Below, piece after piece: positions 1-8,158 of a DNA stretch of 64,000 bases (position 1 is its first letter; each line of letters begins with the position of its first letter). Under the pieces are notes generated by a model. That model was not told the DNA's origin. It saw nothing but the letters and a program-made list of their open reading frames with translations, and made no database searches. A program made the translations under genes and the position numbers. The DNA is from Geodermatophilus arenarius. GTDB taxonomy: Bacteria; Actinomycetota; Actinomycetes; Mycobacteriales; Geodermatophilaceae. Location: positions 1-64,000 of the forward strand of contig NZ_JBHSGR010000015.1 in NCBI RefSeq assembly GCF_042654585.1, written 5' to 3'.

Positions 1-1
1 G

Positions 2-712
2 AGCGCCGCGCTCGCCGAGCAGCGCGACGCCGTCGCCGCCGAGGCCGAGGCCGCCGGGCAGCAGGTGGCCGGCATGCCCGCCGAGCAGGAGGCCGCCGCG
101 GCCGCCCGCCCCGCGGCGGCCGCCTCGGCGAGCCAGGCCGCGCCGTCGCGCGGCCCGGCCGCCTCCTCGTCCTCCTCGTCGTCGTCGTCCTCGTCGGGCT
201 CGTCGTCGGGCTCGTCCTCGAGCCGCCCGTCGTCGGGCGGGTCGTCGAGCAGCAACCCGACGCCGCCGGCCACCACGACGGCCGGCGCGCCCTCCGGCTC
301 GGCGGTGCAGACGGCCGTCGACGCGGCGCTGTCGCAGCGCGGCCTGCCCTACAGCTGGGGCGGTGGCGGCGCCAACGGCCCGTCCTACGGCATCCCGCCG
401 GACACCCGGGTCTACGGCTTCGACTGCTCGGGGCTGACCGAGTACGCCTACGCCCAGGCCGGCATCCGGATCGGCGGCACCAGCCGCGACCAGTGGTGGC
501 TCAACCGCGGCAAGACCGTCGCCCGGGCGGACCTGCGCGCCGGTGACCTGGTCTTCTGGGCCAACGGCAGCTCGTACCTGGACATCTACCACGTGGCGCT
601 CTACATCGGCGACGGCAAGGTGGTGCAGGCGCCGCAGAGCGGCGACGTCGTCCGGGTGTCGTCGATGTGGTACGGCAGCGACTACTTCGGAGCCGTGCGG
701 CCGACCGCCTGA
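2..712 (+). CDS. NlpC/P60 (C40) peptidoglycan endopeptidase, 5'-truncated by window edge
   Basis: Cell-wall hydrolase, probably secreted, cutting peptide stems of peptidoglycan. The frame is open from base 2, so the true start and any signal peptide lie upstream. Visible order: an Ala/Glu/Gln-rich helical stretch (likely the end of a coiled coil), a Ser-rich flexible linker at about bases 160-260, then an NlpC/P60 domain with the catalytic Cys in YGFDCSGLTEYAY and the His in IYHVALYIGDG; it ends soon after the domain, as in RipA-type proteins. Family knowledge: RipA/RipB enzymes cleave between D-Glu and meso-DAP during cell separation. The following moxR-DUF58-VWA genes match the order downstream of ripA-ripB in M. 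tuberculosis, which supports a Rip-like role. The Ser run is in frame and is read as a linker, not a frameshift. Confidence 0.88.
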   Translation, partial: SAALAEQRDAVAAEAEAAGQQVAGMPAEQEAAAAARPAAAASASQAAPSRGPAASSSSSSSSSSSGSSSGSSSSRPSSGGSSSSNPTPPATTTAGAPSGSAVQTAVDAALSQRGLPYSWGGGGANGPSYGIPPDTRVYGFDCSGLTEYAYAQAGIRIGGTSRDQWWLNRGKTVARADLRAGDLVFWANGSSYLDIYHVALYIGDGKVVQAPQSGDVVRVSSMWYGSDYFGAVRPTA

Positions 713-730
713 GGGAGGACCTCGCTGCCC

Positions 731-770
731 CGCCGCTCGCAGGCCCGCGGCGGGACCCTGCGGGGAGGCC
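731..770. repeat. Dispersed 40-bp repeat, copy 1
   Basis: Matches 42686-42725 at 37 of 40 positions. Both copies lie just downstream of a stop codon followed by GAGGGAGGACCTC, and both end in GGGACCCTGC-RGGGAGGCC. The sequence is GC-rich and partly self-complementary, so it may act in the mRNA 3' end or be a REP-like element. Confidence 0.6.
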
Positions 771-799
771 ACGGGGAGCGGACGGGGCGAGAGTTCGGG

Positions 800-833
800 G
801 CGTCGGGCAGCCACGGGGGGAGCTGCCCGACGC
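800..833. terminator. Hairpin, likely terminator of the peptidase gene
   Basis: Perfect 12-bp stem (GCGTCGGGCAGC at 800-811 pairing with 822-833) with a 10-base loop, 87 bases past the peptidase stop. There is no U-tract, as is usual in this GC range. Confidence 0.5.
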
Positions 834-1099
834 AGGGGCCACGCTAGCAGCAGGGGCCCCGGCGGGGCAGGGGGAAGACCCGGCGCGCCGCGGCCTTCGT
901 CCTCCGATCGGCGCGTCGCCCGGCGCGTCGCGCGGAGCACCCCGGGACGGGCGCCCGGCGTGCCAGCGCGCACGGCGGTCGGACTCCCGGCCGCGTGTAG
1001 GACACTGGCTCGTGGGACGGGCGAGAGGCCCCGTCACCGGCCCCCGTGTCGCTCCCGTGACGCGTCCGGAGGCCGCGGACCGGCACGACAGGGAGCCCT

Positions 1100-2368
1100 G
1101 TGACCACCGCCGCCAGCACCCCGCTCGAGAAGCCCGCCGGCGCACCGGTCCCGCCCTCGGTGGACGCCGCGCTGCTGGAGCGCGCGCTGTTCGAGATCAA
1201 GCGGGTCATCGTCGGCCAGGACCGGCTGGTCGAGCGGATGCTGGTGGCCCTGCTCGCCCGCGGCCACGTGCTGCTCGAGGGCGTGCCCGGCGTCGCGAAG
1301 ACCCTCGCCGTCGAGACGCTGGCCACCGTCGTCGGCGGGAAGTTCGCCCGCCTGCAGTTCACCCCCGACCTGGTGCCGGCCGACATCCTCGGCACCCGCA
1401 TCTACAAGGCCGGGCAGGACGCCTTCGACACCGAGCTCGGCCCGGTGTTCGCCAACTTCGTCCTGACCGACGAGATCAACCGCGCGCCGGCGAAGGTGCA
1501 GTCGGCGCTGCTGGAGGTCATGGCCGAGCGGCAGGTCTCCATCGGCGGCGTCACCCACCCGCTGCCCGACCCGTTCCTCGTGCTGGCCACGCAGAACCCG
1601 ATCGAGTCCGAGGGCGTCTACCCGCTGCCCGAGGCCCAGCGCGACCGCTTCCTCATGAAGGTGCTCGTCGACTACCCGACGCCGGAGGAGGAGCGCGAGA
1701 TCATCTACCGGATGGGCGCGAACCCGCCGGTGCCCGAGACCGTCCTCGGCCCCGAGGACCTGCGCCGCATGCAGCGCACCGCCTCGCAGGTGTTCGTGCA
1801 CCACGCGCTGGTCGACTACGTCGTCCGGCTCGTCGTCGCCACCCGGCAGCCGCGCGAGCACGGCATGGACGACGTCGCCTCGTGGGTCTCCTACGGCGCG
1901 AGCCCGCGCGCCTCGCTCGGCCTGATCGCCGCCAGCCGGGCGCTGGCGCTGGTCCGCGGCCGCGACTACGTGCTGCCGCAGGACGTCCTCGACGTCACCA
2001 CCGACGTGCTGCGCCACCGGCTGGTGCTGTCCTACGACGCGCTGGCCGACGGCGTGCCCGCCGACCACGTGGTCAAGCGGATCCTGCAGACGGTGCCGCT
2101 GCCCCAGGTCACCCCGCGGCAGCGCGCCGGCGGCTTCGGCCCGGCCGCGCCGGGCGGGCCGCAGGTGCCGCCGCCGGGGGCGCCGCAGTACGGCCCGCCG
2201 CCGGGCGGTCCGCAGGGCCCCTACGGGCCCGGCTTCCCGCCCGCCCCGCAGCCCCAGCCCGGCGGCCCGGCCCCCAACGGCCAGCCCCCGCAGGCCCGGA
2301 CCGGCAACGGCCAGGCGCCCCAGGCTCCCGGCGGCAACGGGCACGTCCCGGGGACCCCGCAGGCGTGA
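1100..2368 (+). CDS. moxR1: MoxR family AAA+ ATPase
   Basis: AAA+ ATPase of the MoxR class, thought to act as a chaperone that matures partner proteins, typically with VWA-domain proteins. 422 aa. Walker A is GVPGVAKT (residues 61-68), Walker B is VLTDEIN (about 121-127), followed by an intact sensor/lid region; the last 75 or so residues are a Pro/Gly/Gln-rich tail that is absent from many MoxR proteins and probably disordered. GTG start with AGGGAG five bases upstream. The stop overlaps the GTG of the DUF58 gene by 4 bases, so the two are translationally coupled. Orthologous by position to Rv1479 of M. tuberculosis. The specific client is not known; the envelope-related gene upstream suggests a role in cell-wall maintenance (inference). 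Confidence 0.93.
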   Translation: MTTAASTPLEKPAGAPVPPSVDAALLERALFEIKRVIVGQDRLVERMLVALLARGHVLLEGVPGVAKTLAVETLATVVGGKFARLQFTPDLVPADILGTRIYKAGQDAFDTELGPVFANFVLTDEINRAPAKVQSALLEVMAERQVSIGGVTHPLPDPFLVLATQNPIESEGVYPLPEAQRDRFLMKVLVDYPTPEEEREIIYRMGANPPVPETVLGPEDLRRMQRTASQVFVHHALVDYVVRLVVATRQPREHGMDDVASWVSYGASPRASLGLIAASRALALVRGRDYVLPQDVLDVTTDVLRHRLVLSYDALADGVPADHVVKRILQTVPLPQVTPRQRAGGFGPAAPGGPQVPPPGAPQYGPPPGGPQGPYGPGFPPAPQPQPGGPAPNGQPPQARTGNGQAPQAPGGNGHVPGTPQA

Positions 2369-3384
2369 GACTGCGGCGCGGCCGGGCGCGGACCGGGGAG
2401 GACCCGGCCGCGCCCGCCGACGAGCCCGACGCCGGCGCCCCTGCCGTCGCGACGGCCGACCCCGACGGCGACCTGCCGCACTTCGGCGAGGGCCCGGCCG
2501 ACGTGCTGCTGCAGCGGCTGGAGCTCACCGTCCGCCGGCGCCTGGACGGGCTGCTGCAGGGCGACCACCTCGGTCTGGTGCCCGGCTCCGGCAGCGAGGC
2601 CGGCGACTCCCGGACCTACCACCCCGGCGACGACGTCCGGCGCATGGACTGGCCGGTGACCGCCCGCACGCAGGTGCCGCACGTCCGCGAGACGATCGCC
2701 GACCGCGAGCTGGAGACCTGGGCGGTGGTCGACCTCTCGGCCAGCCTCGACTTCGGCACCGGCAACTGCGACAAGCGGGACCTCGCGATCGCCGGGCTCG
2801 CCGCGGTCAGCCACCTCACGGTGCGCGGCGGCAACCGGCTCGGCGCCGTCGTCACCACCGGCGAGCGGGTCGACCGGTACCCGGCGCAGGCGGGGCGGCT
2901 GGCCGCCGACCGGCTGCTGCGCGCCGTCGTCGCCACCCCGCGGGCCACGACCGGCCGCCGCGGCGACCTGGCCGCCGCGCTGGAGACGCTGCGCCGCCCG
3001 CCGCGCCGCCGCGGGCTGGTGGTCGTCGTCTCCGACTTCCTCGGCGACCTGGACTGGGAGCGCCCGCTGCGGGGTCTGGGCGCCCGGCACGAGCTGCTGG
3101 CCATCGAGGTGGTCGACCCGCGCGAGCTGGAGCTGCCCGACGTCGGCCCGCTGACCGTCGTCGACCCGGAGACCGGGCAGACGCTCGAGGTGCCCACCGG
3201 CGACCCGCGCTTCCGCGCCCGCTTCGCCGAGGCCGCGGCCGAGCAGCGGCGGGCGATCGCCGCCTCGCTGCGCCGCGCCGGGGCCGGGCACCTGCAGCTG
3301 CGCACCGACCGCGACTGGGTGATGGACGTCGTCCGGTTCGTCGCCGACCGGCGGCGCGCCGGCAGCGGCGGGGCGTCCCGGTGA
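2365..3384 (+). CDS. DUF58 domain protein, MoxR partner
   Basis: 339-aa DUF58 protein. The start is set by the GTG at 2365, inside the GTGA overlap with the moxR stop; the longer open frame reaching back to 667 is a shadow of moxR. The diagnostic DUF58 block YHPGDDVRRMDWPVTAR is present, followed by a VWA-like fold with VVDLSASLDFG as a probable degenerate metal site and a hydrophobic strand in RGLVVVVSDFLGDLDW. DUF58 proteins are almost always next to moxR and a VWA gene and are thought to form a chaperone-type complex with them. Positional equivalent of Rv1480. No membrane segment is seen, so it is probably cytosolic or peripheral. Confidence 0.88.
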   Translation: MRLRRGRARTGEDPAAPADEPDAGAPAVATADPDGDLPHFGEGPADVLLQRLELTVRRRLDGLLQGDHLGLVPGSGSEAGDSRTYHPGDDVRRMDWPVTARTQVPHVRETIADRELETWAVVDLSASLDFGTGNCDKRDLAIAGLAAVSHLTVRGGNRLGAVVTTGERVDRYPAQAGRLAADRLLRAVVATPRATTGRRGDLAAALETLRRPPRRRGLVVVVSDFLGDLDWERPLRGLGARHELLAIEVVDPRELELPDVGPLTVVDPETGQTLEVPTGDPRFRARFAEAAAEQRRAIAASLRRAGAGHLQLRTDRDWVMDVVRFVADRRRAGSGGASR

Positions 3385-3415
3385 GCTCCCCCCGCACCAC
3401 GAGAGAGGCCCGCCC

Positions 3416-4375
3416 GTGAGTTTCCAGTCACCGCTGTGGCTGATCGCGCTCGTCCCCGTCGTCGCGCTGGCGGTCCTCTACGTCGTCCGCCAGCTGCGCC
3501 GCCGGGTGTACGCGGCGCGGTTCTCCCAGACCGGGCTGGCGCAGAGCCTGCTGCCCAAGCGGGCCGGCTGGGTGCGGCACGTCGCGTTCGGCCTGACGCT
3601 GGCCGCGCTGCTGGGGCTGGTGCTGTCGCTGGCGCAGCCGAGCACCGAGGTCCGGGTGCCGCGGGAGACCGCGACCGTCGTCCTCGCGCTGGACGTCTCG
3701 CTGTCGATGCAGGCCGAGGACATCGAGCCCAGCCGGTTCGAGGCGATGAAGGACGCCGCCAGCGACTTCGTCGACATCCTCCCGGAGCGGATCAACCTGG
3801 GGCTGGTGTCGTTCTCCGGCACCGCCTCGACGCTGGTGGCACCGACCACCGACCGCGAGCAGGTGCGCGGCGCGATCCAGAACCTGGAGCTGTCGGAGGC
3901 GACGGCGATCGGCGAGGCGATCTTCACCTCGCTGACCACGATCACCACGTTCCAGTCGACGCTCGACGTCGAGGACCCCGAGCAGCTGCCGCCGGCGCGG
4001 ATCCTGCTGCTGTCCGACGGCTACAACACCGTGGGCCGGGAGAACACGCAGGCCATCGCGGCGGCGCAGGCGGCCGAGGTGCCGGTGTCGACGATCGCGT
4101 TCGGCACCGACTACGGCTCGATCGAGATCGGCGGCGAGGTGACGCCGGTGCCGATCGACCGCGACGCGCTGCGGCAGATCGCCGACGAGACCGGCGGGCA
4201 GTACAACGAGGCGCGCAGCCGCGCCGAGCTCGAGGCGGTCTACGACGACCTCGGCAGCCAGATCGGCTACACCACCGAGCCGCGGGACGTCTCGTACTGG
4301 TTCGTCCGCGTCGCCACGCTGCTGCTGGCGTGCGGGCTGGGCCTCGCGGCCTGGCGCCTGCAGCGCCTCTTCTGA
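3416..4375 (+). CDS. VWA domain membrane protein (BatA-like / UPF0353)
   Basis: 319-aa protein with two N-terminal membrane segments (about residues 6-26 and 56-74), a von Willebrand A domain with a complete MIDAS start DVSLS (93-97), and a C-terminal membrane helix near 296-313. The topology is that of BatA/aerotolerance proteins and of Rv1481. GTG start after GAGAGAGG, 31 bases after the DUF58 stop; moxR, DUF58 and this gene form one operon. The VWA domain probably faces outside or is tethered at the membrane and is the likely client or partner of the MoxR ATPase (inference from family). A perfect terminator hairpin follows at 4380-4411. Confidence 0.9.
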   Translation: MSFQSPLWLIALVPVVALAVLYVVRQLRRRVYAARFSQTGLAQSLLPKRAGWVRHVAFGLTLAALLGLVLSLAQPSTEVRVPRETATVVLALDVSLSMQAEDIEPSRFEAMKDAASDFVDILPERINLGLVSFSGTASTLVAPTTDREQVRGAIQNLELSEATAIGEAIFTSLTTITTFQSTLDVEDPEQLPPARILLLSDGYNTVGRENTQAIAAAQAAEVPVSTIAFGTDYGSIEIGGEVTPVPIDRDALRQIADETGGQYNEARSRAELEAVYDDLGSQIGYTTEPRDVSYWFVRVATLLLACGLGLAAWRLQRLF

Positions 4376-4379
4376 CGGA

Positions 4380-4411
4380 CCGGGCCGGGGAGGGCACCCT
4401 CCCCGGCCCGG
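4380..4411. terminator. Bidirectional terminator between VWA and qor genes
   Basis: Perfect 15-bp stem (4380-4394 with 4397-4411; arm CCGGGCCGGGGAGGG) with a 2-base centre, between two convergent genes whose stops are at 4375 and 4416. Confidence 0.75.
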
Positions 4412-4415
4412 GGCC

Positions 4416-5387
4416 CTACTCGGTCGGGTCGAGGACGAGCTTGCCGGCGGTGCGGCGGGACAGGATGTCCTGGTGCGCCTCGCGGACGGCGGTCAGCGGG
4501 TAGCGGCCGCCGCCGACCGGCTTGAGCGCCCCGTCGGCGGTGAGCTGGAGCAGCTCGGTCATGGCGTCGTCGAGCATGGCCGGGCGGCTGAAGCAGTGCG
4601 CCAGCCAGAAGCCGACGACCGCGCGGCTGGTGCCCATGAGCGACGGCGCCTGCACCGGCTTCGGCGGGCGGCGGCCGGCCATGCCGTAGGCCACGAGCCG
4701 GCCGAACGGCGCCAGCGCGGACAACGAGCCGTCGAAGACGTTGCCGCCGGTCATCTCCAGGACGACGTCGACCCGCTTGCCGCCGTTGGCCTCGCGCAGC
4801 GCGGCGGTGAACGTCTTCGGGTCGTCGTCGGCCAGCGCCGGGTCGACGGTGGCGTCGGCGCCGAGCTCCTCGGCCAGCGCGCGCTTCTCCGGGCTGGAGG
4901 CGGTCGCGACGACCCGCCCGGCGCCCCACCGCTTGGCCAGCTGGACGGCCAGCGAGCCGACCCCGCCGGCGCCGGCGATGACGACGACCGACTCGCCCGC
5001 GGCCAGGTGCGCGCTGGTGCGCAGCAGGTGCCAGGCGGTGGTGCCCTGCAGCACGAGGGCGAGGGCCTGCTCGTCGGTGACGGCGTCGGGCACCGGCCAG
5101 GTCAACCGCGGGTTGGCGACGACCTTCTCCGCGTAGCCGCCGCCGTCGAGCAGGCCGACGACGCGCTCGCCGCCGCCCACCGGCCGGCCGACGAACTCCG
5201 CGCCCGGGATCAGCGGCAGCGTCTGCGGGGCGAGGTAGCTGTCCTCGGTCTGGTGGGTGTCGGCGTAGTTCACGCCGGCCGCGCTCACCTCGTAGAGCTG
5301 CTGGCCGTCGCCGGGGACGGGGTCGGGGAGGTCGACGACGTCGAGGACCTCGGGGCCGCCGAAGCGGGTGATCTGCACGGCACGCAT
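4416..5387 (-). CDS. NADPH:quinone oxidoreductase / zinc-independent MDR family
   Basis: 323-aa medium-chain dehydrogenase/reductase of the quinone oxidoreductase type, reducing quinones or enones with NADPH. The start is the ATG at 5387 giving MRAVQITRFGGPEVL, the classic N-terminus; the frame continues upstream but only as antisense of the hemerythrin gene. GroES-like domain 1-120, Rossmann fold with AGAGGVG at 138-144. Structural-zinc cysteines are absent, as usual for quinone oxidoreductases. Its first 43 codons are duplicated at 6222-6349 on the other side of the hemerythrin gene. It runs convergent to the VWA gene and divergent from the hemerythrin gene. Substrate unknown. Confidence 0.88.
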   Translation of the reverse strand: MRAVQITRFGGPEVLDVVDLPDPVPGDGQQLYEVSAAGVNYADTHQTEDSYLAPQTLPLIPGAEFVGRPVGGGERVVGLLDGGGYAEKVVANPRLTWPVPDAVTDEQALALVLQGTTAWHLLRTSAHLAAGESVVVIAGAGGVGSLAVQLAKRWGAGRVVATASSPEKRALAEELGADATVDPALADDDPKTFTAALREANGGKRVDVVLEMTGGNVFDGSLSALAPFGRLVAYGMAGRRPPKPVQAPSLMGTSRAVVGFWLAHCFSRPAMLDDAMTELLQLTADGALKPVGGGRYPLTAVREAHQDILSRRTAGKLVLDPTE

Positions 5388-5388
5388 G
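5261..5388 (-). repeat. 5' end of qor gene, duplicated at 6222-6349 (copy A)
   Basis: 128-bp segment covering the start codon and first 42-43 codons of the quinone oxidoreductase gene. It aligns without gaps to 6222-6349 with 9 mismatches (about 93 percent identical). Confidence 0.9.
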
Positions 5389-5501
5389 CAGCTGAGGCTA
5401 TGGCGTGGGCCCGGCCGACCGTGAACGGCGGCGGCCGGCCCCGGGAGCGCCCGGGCCTGCTCCGCCGGCCTACCTCCCCTCGGTGCGGGTAGGTGTCCGG
5501 C

Positions 5502-6020
5502 ATGTCCGACTTCGAGATCACCGCCCTCGTCCTGGCCGAGCACGAGGTCTTCCGGCGGGAGTTCTCGGCGCTCGAGGACCTGTCCGGCCAGGAGCTCGCC
5601 GCGGCGTGGGAGGCCCTGCACGCCAAGCTCGAGGTCCACGCCGTCGCCGAGGAGCAGCTGTTCTACCCGCTGCTCGCGCAGGAGGCGGACGGCGAGCAGG
5701 AGACGGCGGAGGGCGTGCACGACCACAACGAGATCCGGCACGCCGCGGCCGCCGTCGGGGAGCACGAGGTCGGCAGCGAGGCCTGGTGGGAGGCGGTGCG
5801 CACCGCGCGGCAGGTCAACGCCGACCACATGGCCGAGGAGGAGACGGACTTCTTCCCCTCGTTCAAGGAGGCCGTCGACGACGAGCAGCGGGAGGCCCTC
5901 GGGATGCGCTGGCTGGCGTTCCACGACGAGCACGAGCAGGCCGAGGGGCTGTCCGGCGAGGACGCGGAATTGGCCGAGGTGGTCGCGACCGAGGTGCCGG
6001 AGGGTGATCCGTCCCTCTGA
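5502..6020 (+). CDS. Hemerythrin HHE domain protein
   Basis: 172-aa all-helical protein with the His/Glu pattern of a hemerythrin-like cation-binding domain: LAEHEVFRREF, LEVHAVAEEQLFYP, HDHNEIRHA and NADHMAEEETDFFP. Such domains bind a non-heme di-iron centre and sense or buffer oxygen, NO or iron. I prefer the ATG at 5502, preceded by GGGTAGG at the right distance; a GTG nine bases earlier is in frame. The C-terminal 35 residues are acidic and probably disordered. The gene sits between two copies of a qor 5' fragment. No partner gene in the same direction; function in oxidative stress is an inference. Confidence 0.85.
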   Translation: MSDFEITALVLAEHEVFRREFSALEDLSGQELAAAWEALHAKLEVHAVAEEQLFYPLLAQEADGEQETAEGVHDHNEIRHAAAAVGEHEVGSEAWWEAVRTARQVNADHMAEEETDFFPSFKEAVDDEQREALGMRWLAFHDEHEQAEGLSGEDAELAEVVATEVPEGDPSL

Positions 6021-6221
6021 GCGCGCCGCTCCTCGTCCGGGCGGCCGGCTGTCCGGCCGGACCCCGGGTCGCGGATCCGGCGGCTGCTGGTCGGTGCGGA
6101 CTCCTCGTCCCAGTGGCCACCGACCCGGGCGACCGCACCCCGGCTGTCGGCTGACCGTCTCCGTCGGGTCGCGTGGGCCGGAGCCGTGAGGTCAGCCGCA
6201 GGACAGCCGTCGGCGGGTCGT

Positions 6222-6349
6222 CGGCGTGGTCCGCGCCGGCCGCGCCCACCTCGTGGAGCTGCTGGCCCTCGCCGGGGACGGGGTCGGGGAGGTCGACGAC
6301 GTCGAGGACCTCGGGGCCGCCGAAGCGGGTGATCCGCACGGCTCGCGTG
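6222..6349 (-). pseudogene. Truncated copy of quinone oxidoreductase 5' end
   Basis: Reads RAVRITRFGGPEVLDVVDLP and onward on the minus strand for about 42 codons, matching the intact gene at 4416-5387, then similarity stops abruptly. The initiating ATG of the intact gene is ACG here (CGT on the plus strand), so the fragment has lost its start as well as nine tenths of its length. Most mismatches are transitions. It is a remnant of a segmental duplication or of a deleted paralogue. No promoter or coding role is apparent. Confidence 0.85.
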
Positions 6350-6394
6350 CCCGTGAGGCCCGGGGCGTCCGCGGCCGGTCGTGCTGCCGGTGGG

Positions 6395-6426
6395 CGGCCG
6401 GCCCGCCGGGTGAGGCGGGCCGGCCG
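6395..6426. terminator. Terminator downstream of msrA
   Basis: Perfect 13-bp stem (CGGCCGGCCCGCC at 6395-6407 with 6414-6426) and a 6-base loop, 11 bases past the msrA stop on the minus strand. Confidence 0.65.
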
Positions 6427-6436
6427 GGACCTCACG

Positions 6437-6952
6437 TCATCGAGCGGTCTGCGCCTCCCGGCGCGGGAGCACCCAGTCGGGCCGCACGTAGTGGCAGGTG
6501 TAGCCCCACGGGTACTTCTGCAGGTAGTCCTGGTGCTCCTCCTCGGCCTCCCAGAACGGGCCGGCCGGCGACACCTCCGTCACGACCTTCCCGGGCCACA
6601 GGCCCGAGGCGTCGACGTCGGCGATCGTGTCGAGGGCGACGCGTCGCTGCTCCTCGCTCGTGTAGAAGATCGCCGAGCGGTAGCTCCGGCCCACGTCGTT
6701 GCCCTGCCGGTCCACCGTCGTCGGGTCGTGGATCTGGAAGAAGAACTCCAGGAGCTCCCGGAACGAGATCACGTCGGGGTCGAAGACGATCTCGACCGCC
6801 TCGGCGTGGTCGCCGTGGTCGCGGTACGTGGCGTTCGGGGTGTCGCCGCCGGAGTACCCGACGCGGCTCGAGAGCACCCCCGGGCGCTTGCGCAGCAGGT
6901 CCTGCGCGCCCCAGAAGCAGCCGCCGGCGAGGATCGCGGTCTCGGTGGTCAC
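6437..6952 (-). CDS. msrA: Peptide-methionine (S)-S-oxide reductase
   Basis: 171-aa MsrA, which repairs oxidised methionine in proteins using thioredoxin. Catalytic motif GGCFWG with Cys at residue 12, then GYSGGDTPNATYRDHGDHAE and YWGYTCHY-like C-terminal block (KYPWGYTCHY); lengths and blocks match standard MsrA (about 155-215 aa). ATG start, with GAGGGAGGCACACGTG context upstream. No msrB is nearby. Separated from the hydrolase gene upstream by a long hairpin, so probably its own transcription unit. Fits the oxidative-stress content of the window. Confidence 0.95.
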   Translation of the reverse strand: MTTETAILAGGCFWGAQDLLRKRPGVLSSRVGYSGGDTPNATYRDHGDHAEAVEIVFDPDVISFRELLEFFFQIHDPTTVDRQGNDVGRSYRSAIFYTSEEQRRVALDTIADVDASGLWPGKVVTEVSPAGPFWEAEEEHQDYLQKYPWGYTCHYVRPDWVLPRREAQTAR

Positions 6953-6997
6953 GTGTGCCTCCCTCTGAGTCAGGCGGGAGGCTGAACACCGCGACCG

Positions 6998-7051
6998 GGG
7001 CTGGTCTTCCCACCGGCTCCCGTGGCCGGGAGCCGGTGGGGAGACCAGCCC
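6998..7051. terminator. Long hairpin between hydrolase and msrA
   Basis: 25-bp stem (6998-7022 with 7027-7051), one mismatch, 4-base loop TGGC. It lies 15 bases beyond the hydrolase stop on the minus strand and upstream of msrA. Unusually long and stable for a terminator. Confidence 0.75.
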
Positions 7052-7066
7052 GGAACGGCGACGGGG

Positions 7067-7891
7067 TCAGGAGCGGATGAACTCGAGCAGGTCGGCGTTG
7101 ATCGTCTCGGCCTGCGTCGTCGGCATGCCGTGCGGGAAGCCGGCGTAGGTCTTCAGCGTCCCGTTCTGGAGGAGCTCCGCGGACCGCGGCCCCGAGTTCT
7201 CGTACGGGACGACCTGGTCGTCGTCGCCGTGCATCACGAGGACCGGCACCGTGATCTTGCGCAGGTCGTCGGTGAAGTCGGTCTGGGAGAAGGCGACGAC
7301 GCCGTCGTGGTGGGCCTTCGCGCCGCCCATCATCCCCTGGCGCCACCAGTTGGCGATGATCGCCTCCGACGGTTCGGCGCCCGGCCGGTTGAACCCGTAG
7401 AACGGCCCCGACGGCAGGTCGCGGTAGAACCGGGACCGGTTGGTGGCGACCTGGGTCTGGATGTCGTCGAACACGCTCTTCGGCAGGCCGCCGGGGTTGG
7501 CGTCGGTCCGCACCATGAGCGGCGGCACCGCGCTGATCAGCACGGCCTTGGCGACGCGCTCCTCGCCGTGCCGGCCGAGGTAGCGCGCGACCTCGCCGCC
7601 GCCGGTCGAGTGGCCGACGTGCACCGCGTCGTGCAGGTCGAGGTGCGCCGTCAGCGCGGCCAGGTCGTCGGCGTAGTGGTCCATGTCGTGGCCGTCGCCG
7701 GTCTGGGTCGAGCGGCCGTGCCCGCGCCGGTCGTGCGCGATCACCCGGTAGCCCTGGGCCAGGAAGAACATCATCTGCGCGTCCCAGTCGTCGGCCGACA
7801 GCGGCCAGCCGTGGCTGAAGACGATCGGCTGACCGGAGCCCCAGTCCTTGTAGAAGATCTCGGTGCCGTCGTCGGTCGTGATCGTGCCCAT
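7067..7891 (-). CDS. Alpha/beta hydrolase (non-heme chloroperoxidase/arylesterase type)
   Basis: 274-aa alpha/beta hydrolase. Nucleophile elbow GHSTGGGEVARYLGRHG is the form found in cofactor-free haloperoxidases/esterases; HGWPLSADDW provides the oxyanion region and FPHGMPTTQ the catalytic His near the C-terminus. The start at 7891 (MGTITTDDGTEIFYKDWG) is set by GGAGG seven bases upstream; the open frame continues 22 codons further but lacks a good start. Physiological substrate unknown: family members hydrolyse small esters and lactones and halogenate only with peracid in vitro. Monocistronic between two hairpins. Confidence 0.88.
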   Translation of the reverse strand: MGTITTDDGTEIFYKDWGSGQPIVFSHGWPLSADDWDAQMMFFLAQGYRVIAHDRRGHGRSTQTGDGHDMDHYADDLAALTAHLDLHDAVHVGHSTGGGEVARYLGRHGEERVAKAVLISAVPPLMVRTDANPGGLPKSVFDDIQTQVATNRSRFYRDLPSGPFYGFNRPGAEPSEAIIANWWRQGMMGGAKAHHDGVVAFSQTDFTDDLRKITVPVLVMHGDDDQVVPYENSGPRSAELLQNGTLKTYAGFPHGMPTTQAETINADLLEFIRS

Positions 7892-8158
7892 GTCGTGCCT
7901 CCGTCGGTCTCGCGGGGGTGGCGGGTCCGCAGGTGGATCGCCCGGGTGCGACCTCATCCCAGCCGGAGTCGGTGGTCGGCGAGCGGCCGCGGTGGGGCGG
8001 TTCGGTGAACTCGGTGGTCGACGGGGCCGCGGCGTCGCCCGCTGCCACGGGCCCCGGGGTCAGGTCCTCCGGCCGCCACAGGGTCGTGGGCCCGCCCGCA
8101 CGAGCGCAACCCCCGCGGCGCCGGAGCCGGCGCCCGGCGGGTCGACCGGTGCGCCGGT
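7892..8158. other. Intergenic region upstream of the hydrolase
   Basis: 267 bases holding the hydrolase ribosome binding site and presumably its promoter on the minus strand. A minus-strand frame here gives a protein-like stretch (TTEFTEPPHRGRSPTTDSGW) but runs out of frame into the hydrolase and has no start signal, so it is not called. Confidence 0.4.

Larger units (their letters stand above)
713..1099. other. Intergenic region between peptidase and moxR
   Basis: 387 bases without a convincing gene. It starts with a copy of a 40-bp dispersed repeat (731-770), continues with a strong hairpin (800-833), and ends at the moxR ribosome binding site. Long open frames crossing it (for example the 5' extension of the DUF58 frame) have no start context and atypical composition, so I do not call them. 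Confidence 0.6.
6021..6436. other. Intergenic region with decayed qor fragment
   Basis: 416 bases without an intact gene. It contains the truncated qor copy (6222-6349) and the terminator of msrA (6395-6426). The first 200 bases after the hemerythrin stop show nothing recognisable. Confidence 0.6.

Noticed and set aside
155..265. TCG/TCC-rich run near the window start as a microsatellite or frameshift site
   Set aside because: It is an in-frame Ser linker between a coiled coil and the NlpC/P60 domain, common in secreted hydrolases; unit composition is irregular.
667..2364. Extension of the DUF58 frame upstream through moxR
   Set aside because: Same strand, different frame from moxR; Arg/Pro-rich shadow. 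The GTG at 2365 coupled to the moxR stop is the real start.
7954..8158. Small minus-strand protein with TTEFTEPPHRGRSPTTDSGW
   Set aside because: Reads protein-like but continues out of frame into the hydrolase gene, no SD and no stop before it; no support for translation.
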